Assembly (NCBI GenBank): GCA_914767715.1
Contig: OU612068.1
Span: 7,812,001-7,876,000, forward strand
DNA: 64,000 bases
DNA from: Membranipora membranacea
Taxonomy: Eukaryota; Bryozoa; Gymnolaemata; Cheilostomatida; Membraniporidae
Reading direction: 5' to 3'
The notes beneath the pieces were generated by a model that worked only from the letters and a program-made list of their open reading frames with translations, was not told where the DNA came from and did no database searches. The position numbers and the translations under genes were made by a program. Below are positions 1 to 12,285 of this stretch, piece by piece (the first letter of the stretch is position 1; every line of letters starts with the position of its first letter).

Positions 1-317
1 ACAGTATTACAGTGCGACTAGGACCCGAAACAACTGCAGTAACATCAACATCAATATCGCCACCAACAACCGCATCCTCTCAAGGCACAGCAGTCAAGTC
101 TACAGCTGATTCTACACAGAGCTCTCCAGCTGTGACAGAGGACAGCACAACAGAACAGGTCAATGGTGGAGGTCCTGGTGGGGATAACGATGGTGTTATA
201 TCCGATAAAAGTGTATACGATCCAGAGAATGGTGCCACACGAGCAACAAAGTGGAACATTGAGTTTGTGTTTTCAGCGCTATGTGCGGCTCTGATTTTAA
301 AATTCATGTTGTCATAG
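1..317 (+). CDS. Last exon of a Ser/Thr-rich, probably GPI-anchored surface protein (5' part outside window)
   Basis: The open frame enters from the left edge, or starts at position 13 after a possible splice acceptor (ttacag), and stops at 315-317. It encodes about 100 residues. The first few (VRLGPE) look like the last strand of an Ig or fibronectin-III domain. A stretch of about 60 residues rich in Ser, Thr and Pro follows, then a short Gly/Asp spacer, and the chain ends in a hydrophobic run (FVFSALCAALILKFMLS) with no cytoplasmic tail. That arrangement is typical of a GPI-attachment signal behind a mucin-like stalk. The family cannot be named from this exon. An inefficient single-pass membrane anchor is the alternative. 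Confidence 0.6.
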   Translation, partial: SITVRLGPETTAVTSTSISPPTTASSQGTAVKSTADSTQSSPAVTEDSTTEQVNGGGPGGDNDGVISDKSVYDPENGATRATKWNIEFVFSALCAALILKFMLS

Positions 318-1838
318 CAAAGTTTTACTATGCTGTAAGCTATATAGTTAATTACCCAATTGTCACAAAGTTTTATTGTTGTATTTTTAATTTTTATTCT
401 ATCTCCCCCCCCCCCGCCCCAATACGCTATTCTGAGACACAAACATGACTATTTATATAAATTTTGACAACCTGGTGGTGGTAAAGGCCTACCCTCTTCA
501 CAGTACAACTACATTCCAGATTTTCTCGATAACTGATAACTAGATACTCGTTATTATTATTTAATACAATGTGAAGATTCTTGAGACCAGTTGATTATTT
601 CCGATTTTATAATAGCGTCCCAGCTAGAGCTGAGTCACTGCTGACGCTCTGATAGTTGAGCAGCTGCTGTCAAGCATGCTCAGTGACTGTAATGTGAACA
701 ACATTCTGGTATATCTTATCAATCATCCTGTCACAGAGTAAGGATATATATCCTTACTTGGTGATCAATTGCTGCTTTTGGAACAGTGACAACGGTATGC
801 CCAAGCGTTAGTATGCAAAAAGTGTACACTTATATTGTGTTACAACGGAAGAAGTAGACTGCTGAGTGGAAACAATATCATATATCAACATTTGCTGTGA
901 TCATTTCATGTCTCGATGTGAATGTAAAAGTAATATTTGAGTGACGAAACCATCAGGATGTGTACGCTGCAGTAATATTTGCTGGAACGAATATTATCTG
1001 CCAGTATTAAAATCAGGGATGTGTCATGCATGCAGTTTGTGAAATACACAACTGCCAGTTGCCTAGTTCTCTACTGCAAGCCTCTGTCAAAAAACATTCA
1101 CAGCCACATTCGCCTTTTATTACCTTGTATCTCAATTATGGGATTACAACCCAAGAGCATACATTGGAGTTGTCTGTCCAACATTCAAGAGCAAGCAACA
1201 ATTATATATCAATAGGCAACAAAGTAGAAATACAACCCTTTTTTTGGGCGAATGAAAGCCCCTAAAGGCTCGATAATTCAACTGCCAGAACAATATGTGT
1301 CACAGCACATCTCTCAACTCACATGTTACTTTATTCATTTGAAGTTCCCATTGAGAACAATTTTTAAACTCAAGGTTTTCTAATTGGAATGCAAATTCAG
1401 TCCACAATATCACATGAAGTAGTCAGATTTTATGTCAGTAGCTGTTTGATGCTGATAGACTCAGGACCCAGTGTTTGCTTCAATTAGGACCAGTGATAGA
1501 CAACAATCGATATCAACAATCAGATTATCAAAACAATCCTCATGCTGACAATAATAGTTAGCATGATATAATAATTGAGAGGTTAGCTTGAAATGAATCA
1601 TTTCTCTTACTAACAAGCAGGAGCACATAACTTATAATTATTATTTGGAGCACTTCAACTGAGCCATATACGATGGGAACCACATGAGAGCATGTATATT
1701 CAACTCCGCATTTTACAAGAAAGACAAGAAAAAAAGAAAACTAGAAGTGTCATACTTACAGAGGTCGTAGTTTATATAGAAAACGACGGCACAATAGTAC
1801 AAAATAACAGTTCAGTGATATGACAGATTTTAGCTCAC
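318..1838. other. Intergenic or intronic stretch with no recognised gene
   Basis: Apart from a C-rich run at about 404-420, I see no exon with flanking splice signals on either strand. The short open frames here have no family resemblance. This is where the missing 3' exons of the minus-strand acyltransferase would be expected. I looked for its FYxDWW and catalytic-His motifs on the minus strand and did not find them. Confidence 0.5.
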
Positions 1839-4800
1839 CTGGGATACTCATCCCTGTAGATGAGAGTCGGGGCGAACAGGAAGTAGATATATCTGGAGAA
1901 GTTGATGCCGCTCATACTCTCTGGTTTATCTGATCTGACACGAGGTACATTCTCCCTCACAAATGAGTGTACCTTCATCAACATCCGGATCTACAGAGCA
2001 TTATACTGTAGATCATAAGGATACAACTAAAGCTAGCCAAACTACACTGATAACACTGTGTAATCAGAAAATCGGAGGGGGAGGGGGAACGGATTGACAC
2101 CAGGACAAACAAAGCCATCGTTTTACATAATCTGATCAGGAAACAGGTAATAGTGCAGATTTAGATGATATCCATTTTTCAAATCATTTTGGTGGAAAAG
2201 TCATAATCAGAGCATGGCCATTCACCAAGCTAGGATCAGTTCACTCAACACACATCCTGTTTAGACTTCACATGAATGATTTTGCCAGAGCTGCTGAGCT
2301 GACCCATTACACAAATCGAGGGTTCATCGATTGACTCAAATAGCAATGTGGTATTTTCAGTTGATCTTATTAACATATCAACCAAATGGTAACAACAAGA
2401 CAGCAGCAAAGCGATCAATTTGCACACAGACGTATGCAAGGCCAAATTTAGGGCTGTTTTCCAAATGCAGAGAAGGCAATATGATATGTAGTTCTGGTGC
2501 ATACAATGAGCAAAAAACCTGTGATCATTACACTCGATGTTGTTCTAACTTTTTTGGTCTAGTTCATAGTACATTAACACTCAACACCAAGACAGTTCTT
2601 AAACTAAAACTAACCTGTTCCATGGTGACCACTACAGATGAGATCGGTGGTATATCATCCTCAAATAAGCCGTAAACAGGCAAACATAGAAATGAGGCTA
2701 AGTATAAAATGTAACCCAGGAGAAAGGCTCTGTCTACCAAACCTAAATAAAACAGAAAATGTGAACAGTATTGAGGTAATGTGATGTGCGCACAGGAGCA
2801 GCCCTGCTAACCACTTCGCTGTTGACAACTTCTCAGGTCTAAAGGCTATACATATTCTGTTTGATTTATATCATTTACCCATGACAAAGTTTTCTCAAAG
2901 TTTGCCTGTATTTGGAGTTGCTCTTCCTAGATGCAGTGAACCAATAGCAAGAGAAGCTTGAACTGCATGCATATTGAAACAAAGTTGATCTTATTTAACC
3001 GCAAGGTAAGAGATATTTTGAGCAAATCTTTAAACTAGAAGGATGATTTAATGCACATCTCTTTTCAACATATACTTAACATAGGGTGTCCAGGGATTAT
3101 AATAAGGGTTATTTACCTGGGTTGATTTGACGATTTTGAACCCATATTGTGAAGCCAGGATATATCGCTAGCGCAGCAACTTGCATGTAAAACCACATGG
3201 TAAGTACTTGTGGGAACTTTCCAAACCCCCATGAGATCAGCTCAAAGTCAATATTTATCCTGCAATAGAAAACTGTAATGGTTCAGTATTTCACTTTTGC
3301 TGATCTTATGGAAAATTTCAGCTCACTGTGTTGTTTCAGTGACAAAGCAAAAAAAAGCTTTGCACAGAATGATTACATTGTAAACAAATTTGGACTTCGG
3401 ACTTGCTAGACACACTTCGTTGAGTTTTGACACTGGAACTCTACGGCTTCATAAAATGTCACCTATCAAATATCAACAGCTTAAAAGCATGAGGAAATCA
3501 ATCACCATAAAATGAAAGCATTTTCCAATTTATGGAGGGCACAACTTTGATACAAACAAGAAAGCAAAAACTCACCTTCCGAGCTCAAAGAGATCATAAA
3601 CTACGGTCTGTACACTGAATATTATAAGTATGGCAGCAAATATATTATACACAGTTCGTATATGTACTATCTTCAGTAGATCACTAAAATCACAAAAAGT
3701 CCAAGGTCAAAGGTTAAAACAGGAAGATTTTAGAATGAATGGCTAAGTCAATGGTCATAATAACATCATTTCGCATGTCAAAATTTAGACGGAAACAGTT
3801 GAGTTAGAGCCAAGTTAGTCAAACAACTAAAGTACACTGCAACCTGCACCTTTTATGACGAGTAACGGGGAAAGGATTGGCACCATAATATTTGAGGGAA
3901 GTTAGAGCCAATATAATACACAAAGCCAACAATGCATATAAAGCTCAATTCAACAACTGTTCTAGCCTATAATGAGGGAAGTTCATAATATTTACATACT
4001 AAGGATAGGCGATAGTGACATGAAATGGTGTTTTTCCACAATCAGATAAATTTCCATCTTGACAACAATATGATAACACAGTAAATCAAATGTGGTGGAA
4101 ACTTCGCAATATAATCTGAATTAATTTTTTCATAATAACAAGCTCAAAGTCCATAAGGCCTCATGAGTTCATGTCAAACAATGAATGTTTTTAATAATCA
4201 ATCTACCAGAAATATTGTGGAGGTTATTGAACTCACGTTAGTACAGAGTCACGAGTAGTAAATCTCTTTTTAGTGAGTCTTTGTTCAGACCTAAAAATAA
4301 AATTTAAAAATGCGGTGAGAATCGAGGATGCCGAAATATGTGAAGAGAAGTATTTGATACACGAGCTCTTCTTAAATCAAGACACGACAGGCTATATGAA
4401 GACTGAAGATGGTTTTTTTTACTATGATGAGGTTTCTATTTTCCATTTGTCATAGTTATGGTCCCTCTACAATTATTAATGAATGAATCTAGTAAGGCAG
4501 TGTTACGTAATTTAATGTATTTATCACATGGGATGACATACTTGGAGGAGAACGAAAAGTTCACTCTATCAGGTATTCGCCCGTCAGCGCTATTTGTTCG
4601 GCTAGCACTACTCGCTACATTGTGTAATAAAGCTTTATACTCGATAGCAAACTTCTCATGCAGCTGCTCAAAAGCCATCTGTAAAAAAGAAAAAAACAAT
4701 TGGGAAATAGAAGCAGCGGGAAACTAAAGGTTAGATGCTGCAGCACCTTCTGCACAGACAGCTCATAAAGATGTGCTGATCAAATCTTCTTCTAAAGTTT

Positions 4801-5666
4801 AGATGGTAACCATGATAAAGCCACGACTAAACCATACCTGATAAACATTATTTGAAGATTGGAGATTCCACCAGGTCTATCTAAGATTGCAACTTGAGAT
4901 TTCGGTCAAAATCACCGTTCACTACTTTTCATATTACTTACATTTGCTTCGTTAGTAATATCGCCGAGCTTCCCTTCTAACAGGAATTCAGACATTTTCT
5001 GGTCTCTCGCAGAAAATAATTTACTTGTGCTCATTTCTATGAAAGAATTAAAATTTTGTCATGTCACGAAATAAGTGCAAAACAATATCAGGCTTCTTTT
5101 TTGGGAGATATAAGCAAAATTGTTATAAGTGAGTTCTAATAGAGAATCAATCAAGTTATCAAAGCCGGCTAAAATTGAGGGATCCATTATTCTGACAAGA
5201 AAAAAATGACACCACTCCAGTTATTCTGATTCAGATGAGCTGTGGTTAAAACATTCTGATTGACAACTGATGTGTTATGAATTATTTACACTTAACTAAA
5301 TAAACTTCACCTAAAGCCATGGTCTCTTGGTGTCAATTTATTTTCAAAACATGATCTTTGAATTTAGTGGTATTCAATATTTTCTTATATTATCCTCAAG
5401 TATATTCCTGTGAGAGTTATGTAGGTTCTGACAATTTCAAACAGTTGTCATAAAAAAAGTTCAATTTGACGTTTTCTTCAAAAGTAACAGAAGAGAATAT
5501 CATATCAAAACATACCTGACTGAGAATCTGACCCGGAGCTGCTATCATTCCTCGGTTCAACTGTCATGCCTTTGTGTGATGTATTATTATCATTGTGAGG
5601 CTTCTTGTGAGAGTTGCTGTGGTTACGACGGTGACGTAAACTTCCCTCGTCCGACACGTCCTCCAT
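1839..5666 (-). CDS. Sterol O-acyltransferase (ACAT/SOAT family), N-terminal eight exons; C-terminal catalytic part not found
   Basis: Minus-strand exons in order are 5666-5516, 5036-4942, 4678-4542, 4290-4237, 3683-3576, 3259-3117, 2742-2615 and 1990-1839. All have GT-AG borders and phases that match from one exon to the next. They encode 322 residues starting at the ATG at 5664-5666, behind a likely splice acceptor at 5676-5677. The N-terminus is His/Ser-rich and cytosolic. A basic segment ([15 protein letters not shown]) follows, then membrane helices including [16 protein letters not shown], and blocks characteristic of SOAT ([33 protein letters not shown]). SOAT enzymes are ER multi-spanning MBOAT proteins of about 530-550 residues that esterify cholesterol with fatty acyl-CoA. 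The last donor (1838-1833) has no recognisable next exon before the neighbouring gene, so the gene is either broken or has an unusual 3' arrangement. Confidence 0.85.
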
Positions 5667-7315
5667 CTCACTCACCTATCGAAAATAGTTCCAACCTATT
5701 AGATAAAAGCACCTCACAAGACCCGCAAGCTATCACGTGCTAGTGTTTATAATCAATTAAAAGTTTATAGCATAGCATAGAATGGAATGGATTTTCTGAT
5801 CTGTTTAAATCCTTGATAGATGAAATAATATGTCAAAATCCTAGCGGCCATCCCATTAGGTGGTGAATAGAATTTTCTGATCCGTTAATTCCAATCGGCG
5901 TTTGAGAAAGGTCAATGTGGCCTAGGGTAAGTTCATGTAAGCACCTTACAGCATAAGCTATCACGTGCTGTGCTTATAATCAATTAGAAGAAGTTTGAAT
6001 TCACCGCATAACATTTTAAGATAGTATAATATCCTAGTGGTGCTGCTGACAGCGGACAAATATCACTGCTGCCACATAACAGCTCATGTACTGTGGAAAA
6101 AAATTTTCTGATAAGTTTCCAGGCTGCGATCATATCACCGAAATCCTTATTGAATGATATAGGCATGCACCCGTCTAAAGGGAAACACCACACCATAGAT
6201 AGACCATACTGAACCTTTGGTAGTTGGTCTCAATGGCCAATGACAAGATAGTTTGTCTAATCCGTCACTATGGTATGAACAAGCTTATATATCCGGGTTG
6301 GAAAACTATCACATGAACCCACTCAACTGAACCACCTGCTCAAGCTGAGTGACCATGAGATAACAACAGATAACATGTCAAGGTAGCTAAGAGACGTAGA
6401 CACTGGATGAAGATGCATAGATGTTTGGAATCGAAAGCAACAAAAACGGAGTTGCTGCTGATGTGCATTAGAACCAGTGTCTCAGATTGACATAGGCTTA
6501 GGTATCAGGAGTTACTAGCGCTACACAATATGCCCTAGTCCATGACCAACCACAGGCATTGATGTTTGGGGAGAGGAGTTTGATCGCAGACTCGATTCTA
6601 CGGTATTAGTTTTTGATTCCATTTATTTAGAACGATCAATCTATTCCACTTCTTTGGTCAACAGCAAGCACTAGTTAGTACTGTTGCTAGAACTAGAAAG
6701 TATATAGTAGTCTTTGCAGTACTACAACAGGTAGTATACTAGTAGGCCTAGGTAGTGTATAAGAGAGTGTATGCTTGAACCTACATACATACAGTACTTG
6801 CCTTATTATTTTGTATTCATCATTCTTAACTTGTTAGCATAAATAAATGAAGCAAAGCAAAATTCAGGATCGATGTTCATACTCAACTAAGGCAAGTTTC
6901 ACCAAGGAGTAACACCTGTTACTCCTTGGTTACACCCTTGCAACCCCCTAATACTATACTGGTGCTAACTTCCAGCTGGGTTAGGTAGAGTATCAGCAAT
7001 GAACTCCCACTTCATTGGTATCAGTAGGTAGGTAGAGACAGGAACTGGAGTAAAATAAACACTGAACAAATCACAGGTTTACTCCAAAACCTGGGTATCT
7101 GGTTATGTTTGACCTGCCCCCACAGGATTTCGTTGTTTTTCTTGTGCAGCCAGGCAAACTCTGCCAGAGACCCATGTTTTCAGAGGAGCCCCTTTGGAGA
7201 AAAATTCATGTACAGCCTGCACATACATTACAATGCTTGTGTTCTTATTGTTATTCATGGGTGAATGTAGTGGTAAGCCTATCATTAAAGTGTTTATTTT
7301 AAAACTAACTTCATG

Positions 7316-7422
7316 TCGGGGTTCACTAAAACGCGGAAATGCGGAATTTCTCTTGAAAGTACGCGTTAGCACGCGTGTTTCTCAGTTTTACGATGAATTG
7401 ACTAAAATACGGAAATTTGGAA
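7316..7422. repeat. Diverged copy of the GCGGAAAT/TTAGTCAA hairpin repeat family
   Basis: This stretch contains GGGTTCACTAAAACGCGG near its left end and TTGACTAAAATACGGAAAT near its right end. The same two landmarks, in the opposite orientation and better conserved, bracket the repeat cluster at 14418-14612. The middle part (acgcgttagcacgcg) is only loosely similar between the two. I read it as an older copy of a small interspersed element. Confidence 0.5.
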
Positions 7423-7800
7423 AACACATTCTAATTGGTTAATTGAATCCCACCAAGCCAATCAGGGGTAGTCATCTCATTTTCTGCCTAATCCAAAACA
7501 TGGTCAGGATTTTGGTTGATGCCTGGTGTTGTTCTTCGTGAAGAAGCTCTGTAAAGCTGCATACTCTACTCTGCTAATGAAGACTATACTGCTTTAGTGT
7601 TTTCCTTTCCAGTCTCAGCAAGTTTCAGGTAACAGTTTCCATCCTTGTATAGTAGTAGCACTCACTAATTTAGCTAAATATTTCCAACGTTTGTAATGTA
7701 TGTATGTATAGATAATAATAATCATCATCATTACTTCACTAACTAATCACTTCTTTTTCTACTTTACTCATGGGTCCCAGGGGCCCATGCCTTTACCATA

Positions 7801-7882
7801 GGCCCTATAGGCATCTGGAGTTACAAGCATGTCCAGTATGGTTGATACTGGACATGCTTGTAACTCCAGATGCCTATGGCCT
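7801..7882. repeat. Near-perfect hairpin, arms about 37 bp
   Basis: Left arm GGCATCTGGAGTTACAAGCA continues to TGTCCAGTAT. After a five-base loop the right arm is its reverse complement, ending in CCAGATGCCTATGGCC. Partial copies of the same arm recur at about 7950-7985 and, inverted, at about 8157-8173 and 8263-8310. The whole 7.8-8.3 kb segment therefore looks like a nested foldback element. Confidence 0.7.
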
Positions 7883-8175
7883 ATACCTTGCTTGGAAAGG
7901 ACTAGGATGGGTGACCAATGTCCATGATCATGATCATGGACATTATTGGCAAAGTATACATGCTCTTAACTCCAGATGCCTATGACTTTACTGTAGGTAG
8001 TACTATTACTACTACTTACTCAGCTTACTAGTTACAAGTCTAGTAGCCTTCCCACTCACTGATCTAAACCAATACTCTGCTGTTATATACCAACACATTA
8101 CACTTACTCAAGTCAGTGCTGTATTGTGTGATGATCAGTGACTGTGTGGAGGTTATAAGCATGTATACTTTGCCA

Positions 8176-8238
8176 TAGCCTATCTTGACAAGCTTTTTTC
8201 GGCGCCCACCCTCAAACAAAGCTTTTCAAGACAGGCTA
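8176..8238. mobile_element. Short MITE, terminal repeat TAGCCTATCTTGACAAGC, 9-bp target duplication
   Basis: The 63-bp element begins TAGCCTATCTTGACAAGC and ends with the near-inverted GCTTTTCAAGACAGGCTA. It is flanked by ACTTTGCCA (8167-8175) and ACTTTGCCG (8239-8247), which match in 8 of 9 bases. The terminal repeat is the same as that of the larger element at 44122-44546, which also has a 9-bp duplication. Two independent copies with this duplication length suggest a Mutator-like (MULE) origin. Confidence 0.75.
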
Positions 8239-11179
8239 ACTTTGCCGATGGACATCGGATTGGCGAAGTATACAATTGCATGCTTGTTAGTTCTCCAGAT
8301 GCCGATAGTCCCATGGTGCCCCTGGCCTGGGACTTACTTGCAAGCCTTATTTTACATTATATATATAAGCCTAGGTAGGAACTCAAGTCCATAATCTTGT
8401 CAAGGTCTTGGTTGGTTTGGTGCGCTCAAACTAAACTTTTAACTTCAACTTGATCCAACCCCCTGCGTCACATGGCGCACAACACATTAACCCTGGGTTG
8501 TGATGAGTTGTGTGTGGATGTTACGGCCCTTGGGACATGGGACCTGCGTGTGGTTGCATGATACTCACTCACCGTACAACAGCACAACAATGAGTGACTT
8601 TAATTAACATTAATTCGATATAAAATTGCCATTTATTTGTACTCATTTGAAACAACATGTGCTGTGCTTCAAAGGCTTCCTTGGTCAGTAGATCGCCTAA
8701 CGCTCAGTTAATTCCTCTTACATTGGTTGTTGGGGAAACAATGGGGACATATCCTTAAGCATTGTCCGTGTCGTAATTGATTTTGTACTCGACCACAGAA
8801 ATATCAATGGTCGATGGAATTCTCAAAATTCGTTTGCTCCTGTAATTGCTATAGCTATGTATGGGCATAATAACACTACACTACTGTTGCCAGCTACAAA
8901 ATACCGATGTTTTTCCCCTAGCTTACTTGCTGGTTTGATCAAGCACAGTTGCTGTAGCCTACATTAGAATGTGTGATAAAAAAGTTTTTGTTATGATATG
9001 CATACAAATACACTTCATATCACACCAAAATTGAGCTTTGGTTTGTTTATGCCATATGGCTAAATGAAAAAAAAAGATTTTTCAAGCTAACTTAATCATA
9101 TACTATACACCCCTCCTTCTTATGATCTCCACTTTAGAAAGCTGAAAGTAGTGAGGCTTGGTGGTTCTTAGAAATGTACATGTAGTTGTATTCAGATTAC
9201 TAGAAATTTGTCAATTTATCCATAGTATTGCTTCTGAATGTATTACTTCTGAAGATCATAACCCACATTGCATTGAAAGAATATGCAGAAAAAACAATGT
9301 ACAGTATGGATATTACCTGGGCCTGTAAGTGCATGATATTTGCTTGTTGCAGGAAAAAAGGTTTTTTCTCTTACTGGCGATGGTTTTACTGTGAGAAGAG
9401 CGATTGGTGGTCTTCATACTCATTTCTATTCATTGAGAACTGCGACTGAGACAAAGATCAGTGTGAGTAGGCTACCTCTAGTCTTTTAGGAAAATCAAGT
9501 CTAGATGACAAAGATGTCTGTGGGCTTTTTATTTTTCCCATAAGATTACTTCATCATATTTCAGACCCTGTGTAGAAATATGCTTTAGATGATTTGTTTG
9601 CTGAGTTGTCTGCTCACACTTATTGAGTAGGTAACTTTTAACGGAATTTAACGCTAGCTATGTGTGAGCAGTGAGAGTGCAGGCAGGGTGAGGGTGGTGC
9701 GAGCCCTTTCGCCTATAGATAGGTCATGAGGTTGTAAGCACACCCATTTAGACCTGACTTAATTGTGCTCCACATCATTCAGATGCTATTACTAAGTTTC
9801 ATAGACCAGCACGCTAGACAGTGCACTGTTTGGAATATAAATGACACTTGGGCCATATGCCTACACTGAACAGCTTAGTGTTAATGTACTTACCGCCTCT
9901 TTCATCATTAAAGCTGATGAATTTGTCATGGAGATCCTAGGTCTCTGGTTTTGGCTCACAGAATTATTTATTAGACAGCTTATAGTGCATTAATCCCAAT
10001 AGTCTTTTTTTTTAAATGGATAACCATTAAGTGAAATACTTGCACTACAAAAAAAAGCGGCATCCTCGCTGCTCTTTGCCTTGAAAATATAAAATTATCT
10101 CTAAACATATTGCTGCGAAGTAGCATATTTAGTTGCACTGCTTGTCCATGTACAATTGAATTTGGCATCAGTAATTAAGTGAAATGAAGGTGAACACCAC
10201 TTTCCATTTAAGATGTGCGGTAGCGAAGATGTCAGATGTTCACTGGTTACTCACAGGCAATGCCACTGTTTCGTCTGCAGTACTCAACACTATACAGTGT
10301 GCCTGTCTAACCAATGAGGGAGTTCATTGGTCTAACAAGCAAAAGCCATTGTAAGTTGACCTAGTCATAAAACTTAAAAAATTGCCGAATAATGTGAAGA
10401 AAGCTTGAGTTGCTTGGTGGTAAGGTAATTAGTGTCATATTATGTGAAAAATCAGCAGTTTTTCATTTTTTTTCCCCATTGAGCTCCCTTAATTCAATTT
10501 GATTCATCAATTGCGAAACAACTAATATATCTGTATCCTCATCATTGATCAGTTTGTCCAACGATGTTTAATTGTTTGTATCTTGCCTCAAAAATCCATC
10601 GCAGGCGTTTTTTGAAGTAGCTTGGCACTGATTTTGTTTGTTATTGGTACTTGTAGAACTGAGTGTCACTAAAAGTTAATTCAATCTGTGAGTGAATACA
10701 GGTCGATTACTCTCATCATACCATGCAAGGACAATCCTGCATGCGTGATCATGACTATCCAAAGAGTGGGAAACATGGGAAACAGACTTTATGTTGAGGT
10801 AATTTTGATAATTTTTGGCATTACGTGCTGCGAGTGTTATGTTCTAGACCTATCTCAGTTGCCTCATAATCCCTGAATGATCACATGGTGGGAGTAGGTG
10901 TTCATCATAGCTCTTGCCCCATGATCAAGACTTTTCTGACAACATAATTAGTCTGATACAGAGGGTTGACAGCAGGTAGTTTATAACAGCAATTGTCCAA
11001 AATACCTCAAATAAGTGAGTGCCCTACCCACCGGTCCATGACTTCTGAAAATCTGTTGTGTCGATTGCATAGCCTGAAATACGGAGCACATCACATAGTG
11101 TGCTATTATGAAAAGGATTGATACTGGTAATTAGCAAGTTTGATAAGCCCCACACACAGTTGTATGTGGAGTAATTTTA

Positions 11180-12285
11180 CAGACTACTTACAGTAAATCC
11201 ATCTGATTTATACCCTCCCCACCCACACAAGTCCCTTACATTGTTGGGTTGGCGTAAACAAACCACTAACGGTAACAATGGTTCCTACATATTTTATATT
11301 TCAGGTTGTTCCCAGATTTCCAGTTCAGGTTGAAGTTATAAGTGTGCTGATGTTATGATGCATGTTTATGTGTTATGGCGATGAATAACATTCAGGTAAG
11401 AAATACCCGTCAGAAAGAAGTATAATGTGAAACTTAACTTATCCCGTGGCCGCATGTGTGAAATCCAACCATCGCTCAGTACTTCAAACTCAAACTACCT
11501 TATAACCCATATAATATTAGCTTTTGAAGACAAGCTAAAAAAACAGTACGATCTCATAATGTCACTTCGCGCAACGCCTAAGTTTTGAAAATTGATTTGT
11601 GTACATTCTTCATAAATAACCCAAGAGAAGTAAATAAAAATGCTAGTTAGGAGGTGACTTTATGTTAGCACACCCCAATTTCCACAAAGCCATTTTATTA
11701 AAACTCCTCTTAGGTAGTTCAAAAGAAGCTATCCTCTTCAAACACGGTTTTTTTGTGCTCTTGGGTAGAGAGGATATACACCCCTAAGAAGTAAGGTGCT
11801 AGAAATGCTCTTCAATGTGACTAAAAATCCAGCTTCAGTAGTACTCATTGCATGGCCTGAAAATTTGTTTTGAGTAACGTAACGGACTATCACATGTACC
11901 CTCCCTGCTGCCACAAAATTACCCTTCCTTACATTCTAGGGTTTGAGTAAACAAACTATTAATGTGTTTAACAGGCAGTAACAATGGTTCCCCATATTAT
12001 AGAAGAGGTATACACCCGAGGGTGCTGGGGGCTGGAACAATCAACCTTGAAAGCTCCCCCAACGGGATTTGAACTCACAAATCCTGCGGCACCAATCACC
12101 TGGCAGTGAATAGCAAGCGCGCTGACCGATCGCACCATCTCACCGTCCCCACAAATTTTATATTTCTTTTTTTTTCAGATGATTTCCAGACTCCTTGGTC
12201 ACGTTTGCAGTATTTAGTATACTGATGTTATGCAGCATGTTTATTTATAATGGTGAAGAACTGTGTACAATAAGGTCAGTGATAT
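11180..12285. repeat. Diverged tandem duplication, second copy split by a SINE
   Basis: The stretch at about 11180-11400 recurs in diverged form at about 11880-12285. Shared landmarks include taccctcc, ccttacatt, GTAAACAAAC, GTAACAATGGTTCC, TTTTATATTTC and CTGATGTTATG, in the same order. The second copy is interrupted at about 12001-12150 by a tRNA-like insert that the first copy lacks. No coding function is evident. Confidence 0.6.
12001..12150 (-). mobile_element. tRNA-derived SINE, copy 1
   Basis: On the minus strand the sequence carries an A-box-like TGGTGCGATCGGTCAGCGCG and a B-box-like GAGTTCAAATCCC at tRNA-like spacing. A tail (GGGGGAGCTTTCAAGGTTGATT) follows. The same body occurs at 19341-19480. 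Absence of the segment from the matching position of the neighbouring duplicate copy supports its being an insertion. No long target duplication is visible. Confidence 0.65.

Noticed and set aside
80-442. 120-codon minus-strand open frame
   Set aside because: It mirrors the Ser/Thr-rich exon on the plus strand, has low-complexity composition and no splice or family support.
10702-10797. Exon-like stretch between AG and GT with an open frame
   Set aside because: No partner exon in a matching phase and no recognisable protein nearby.
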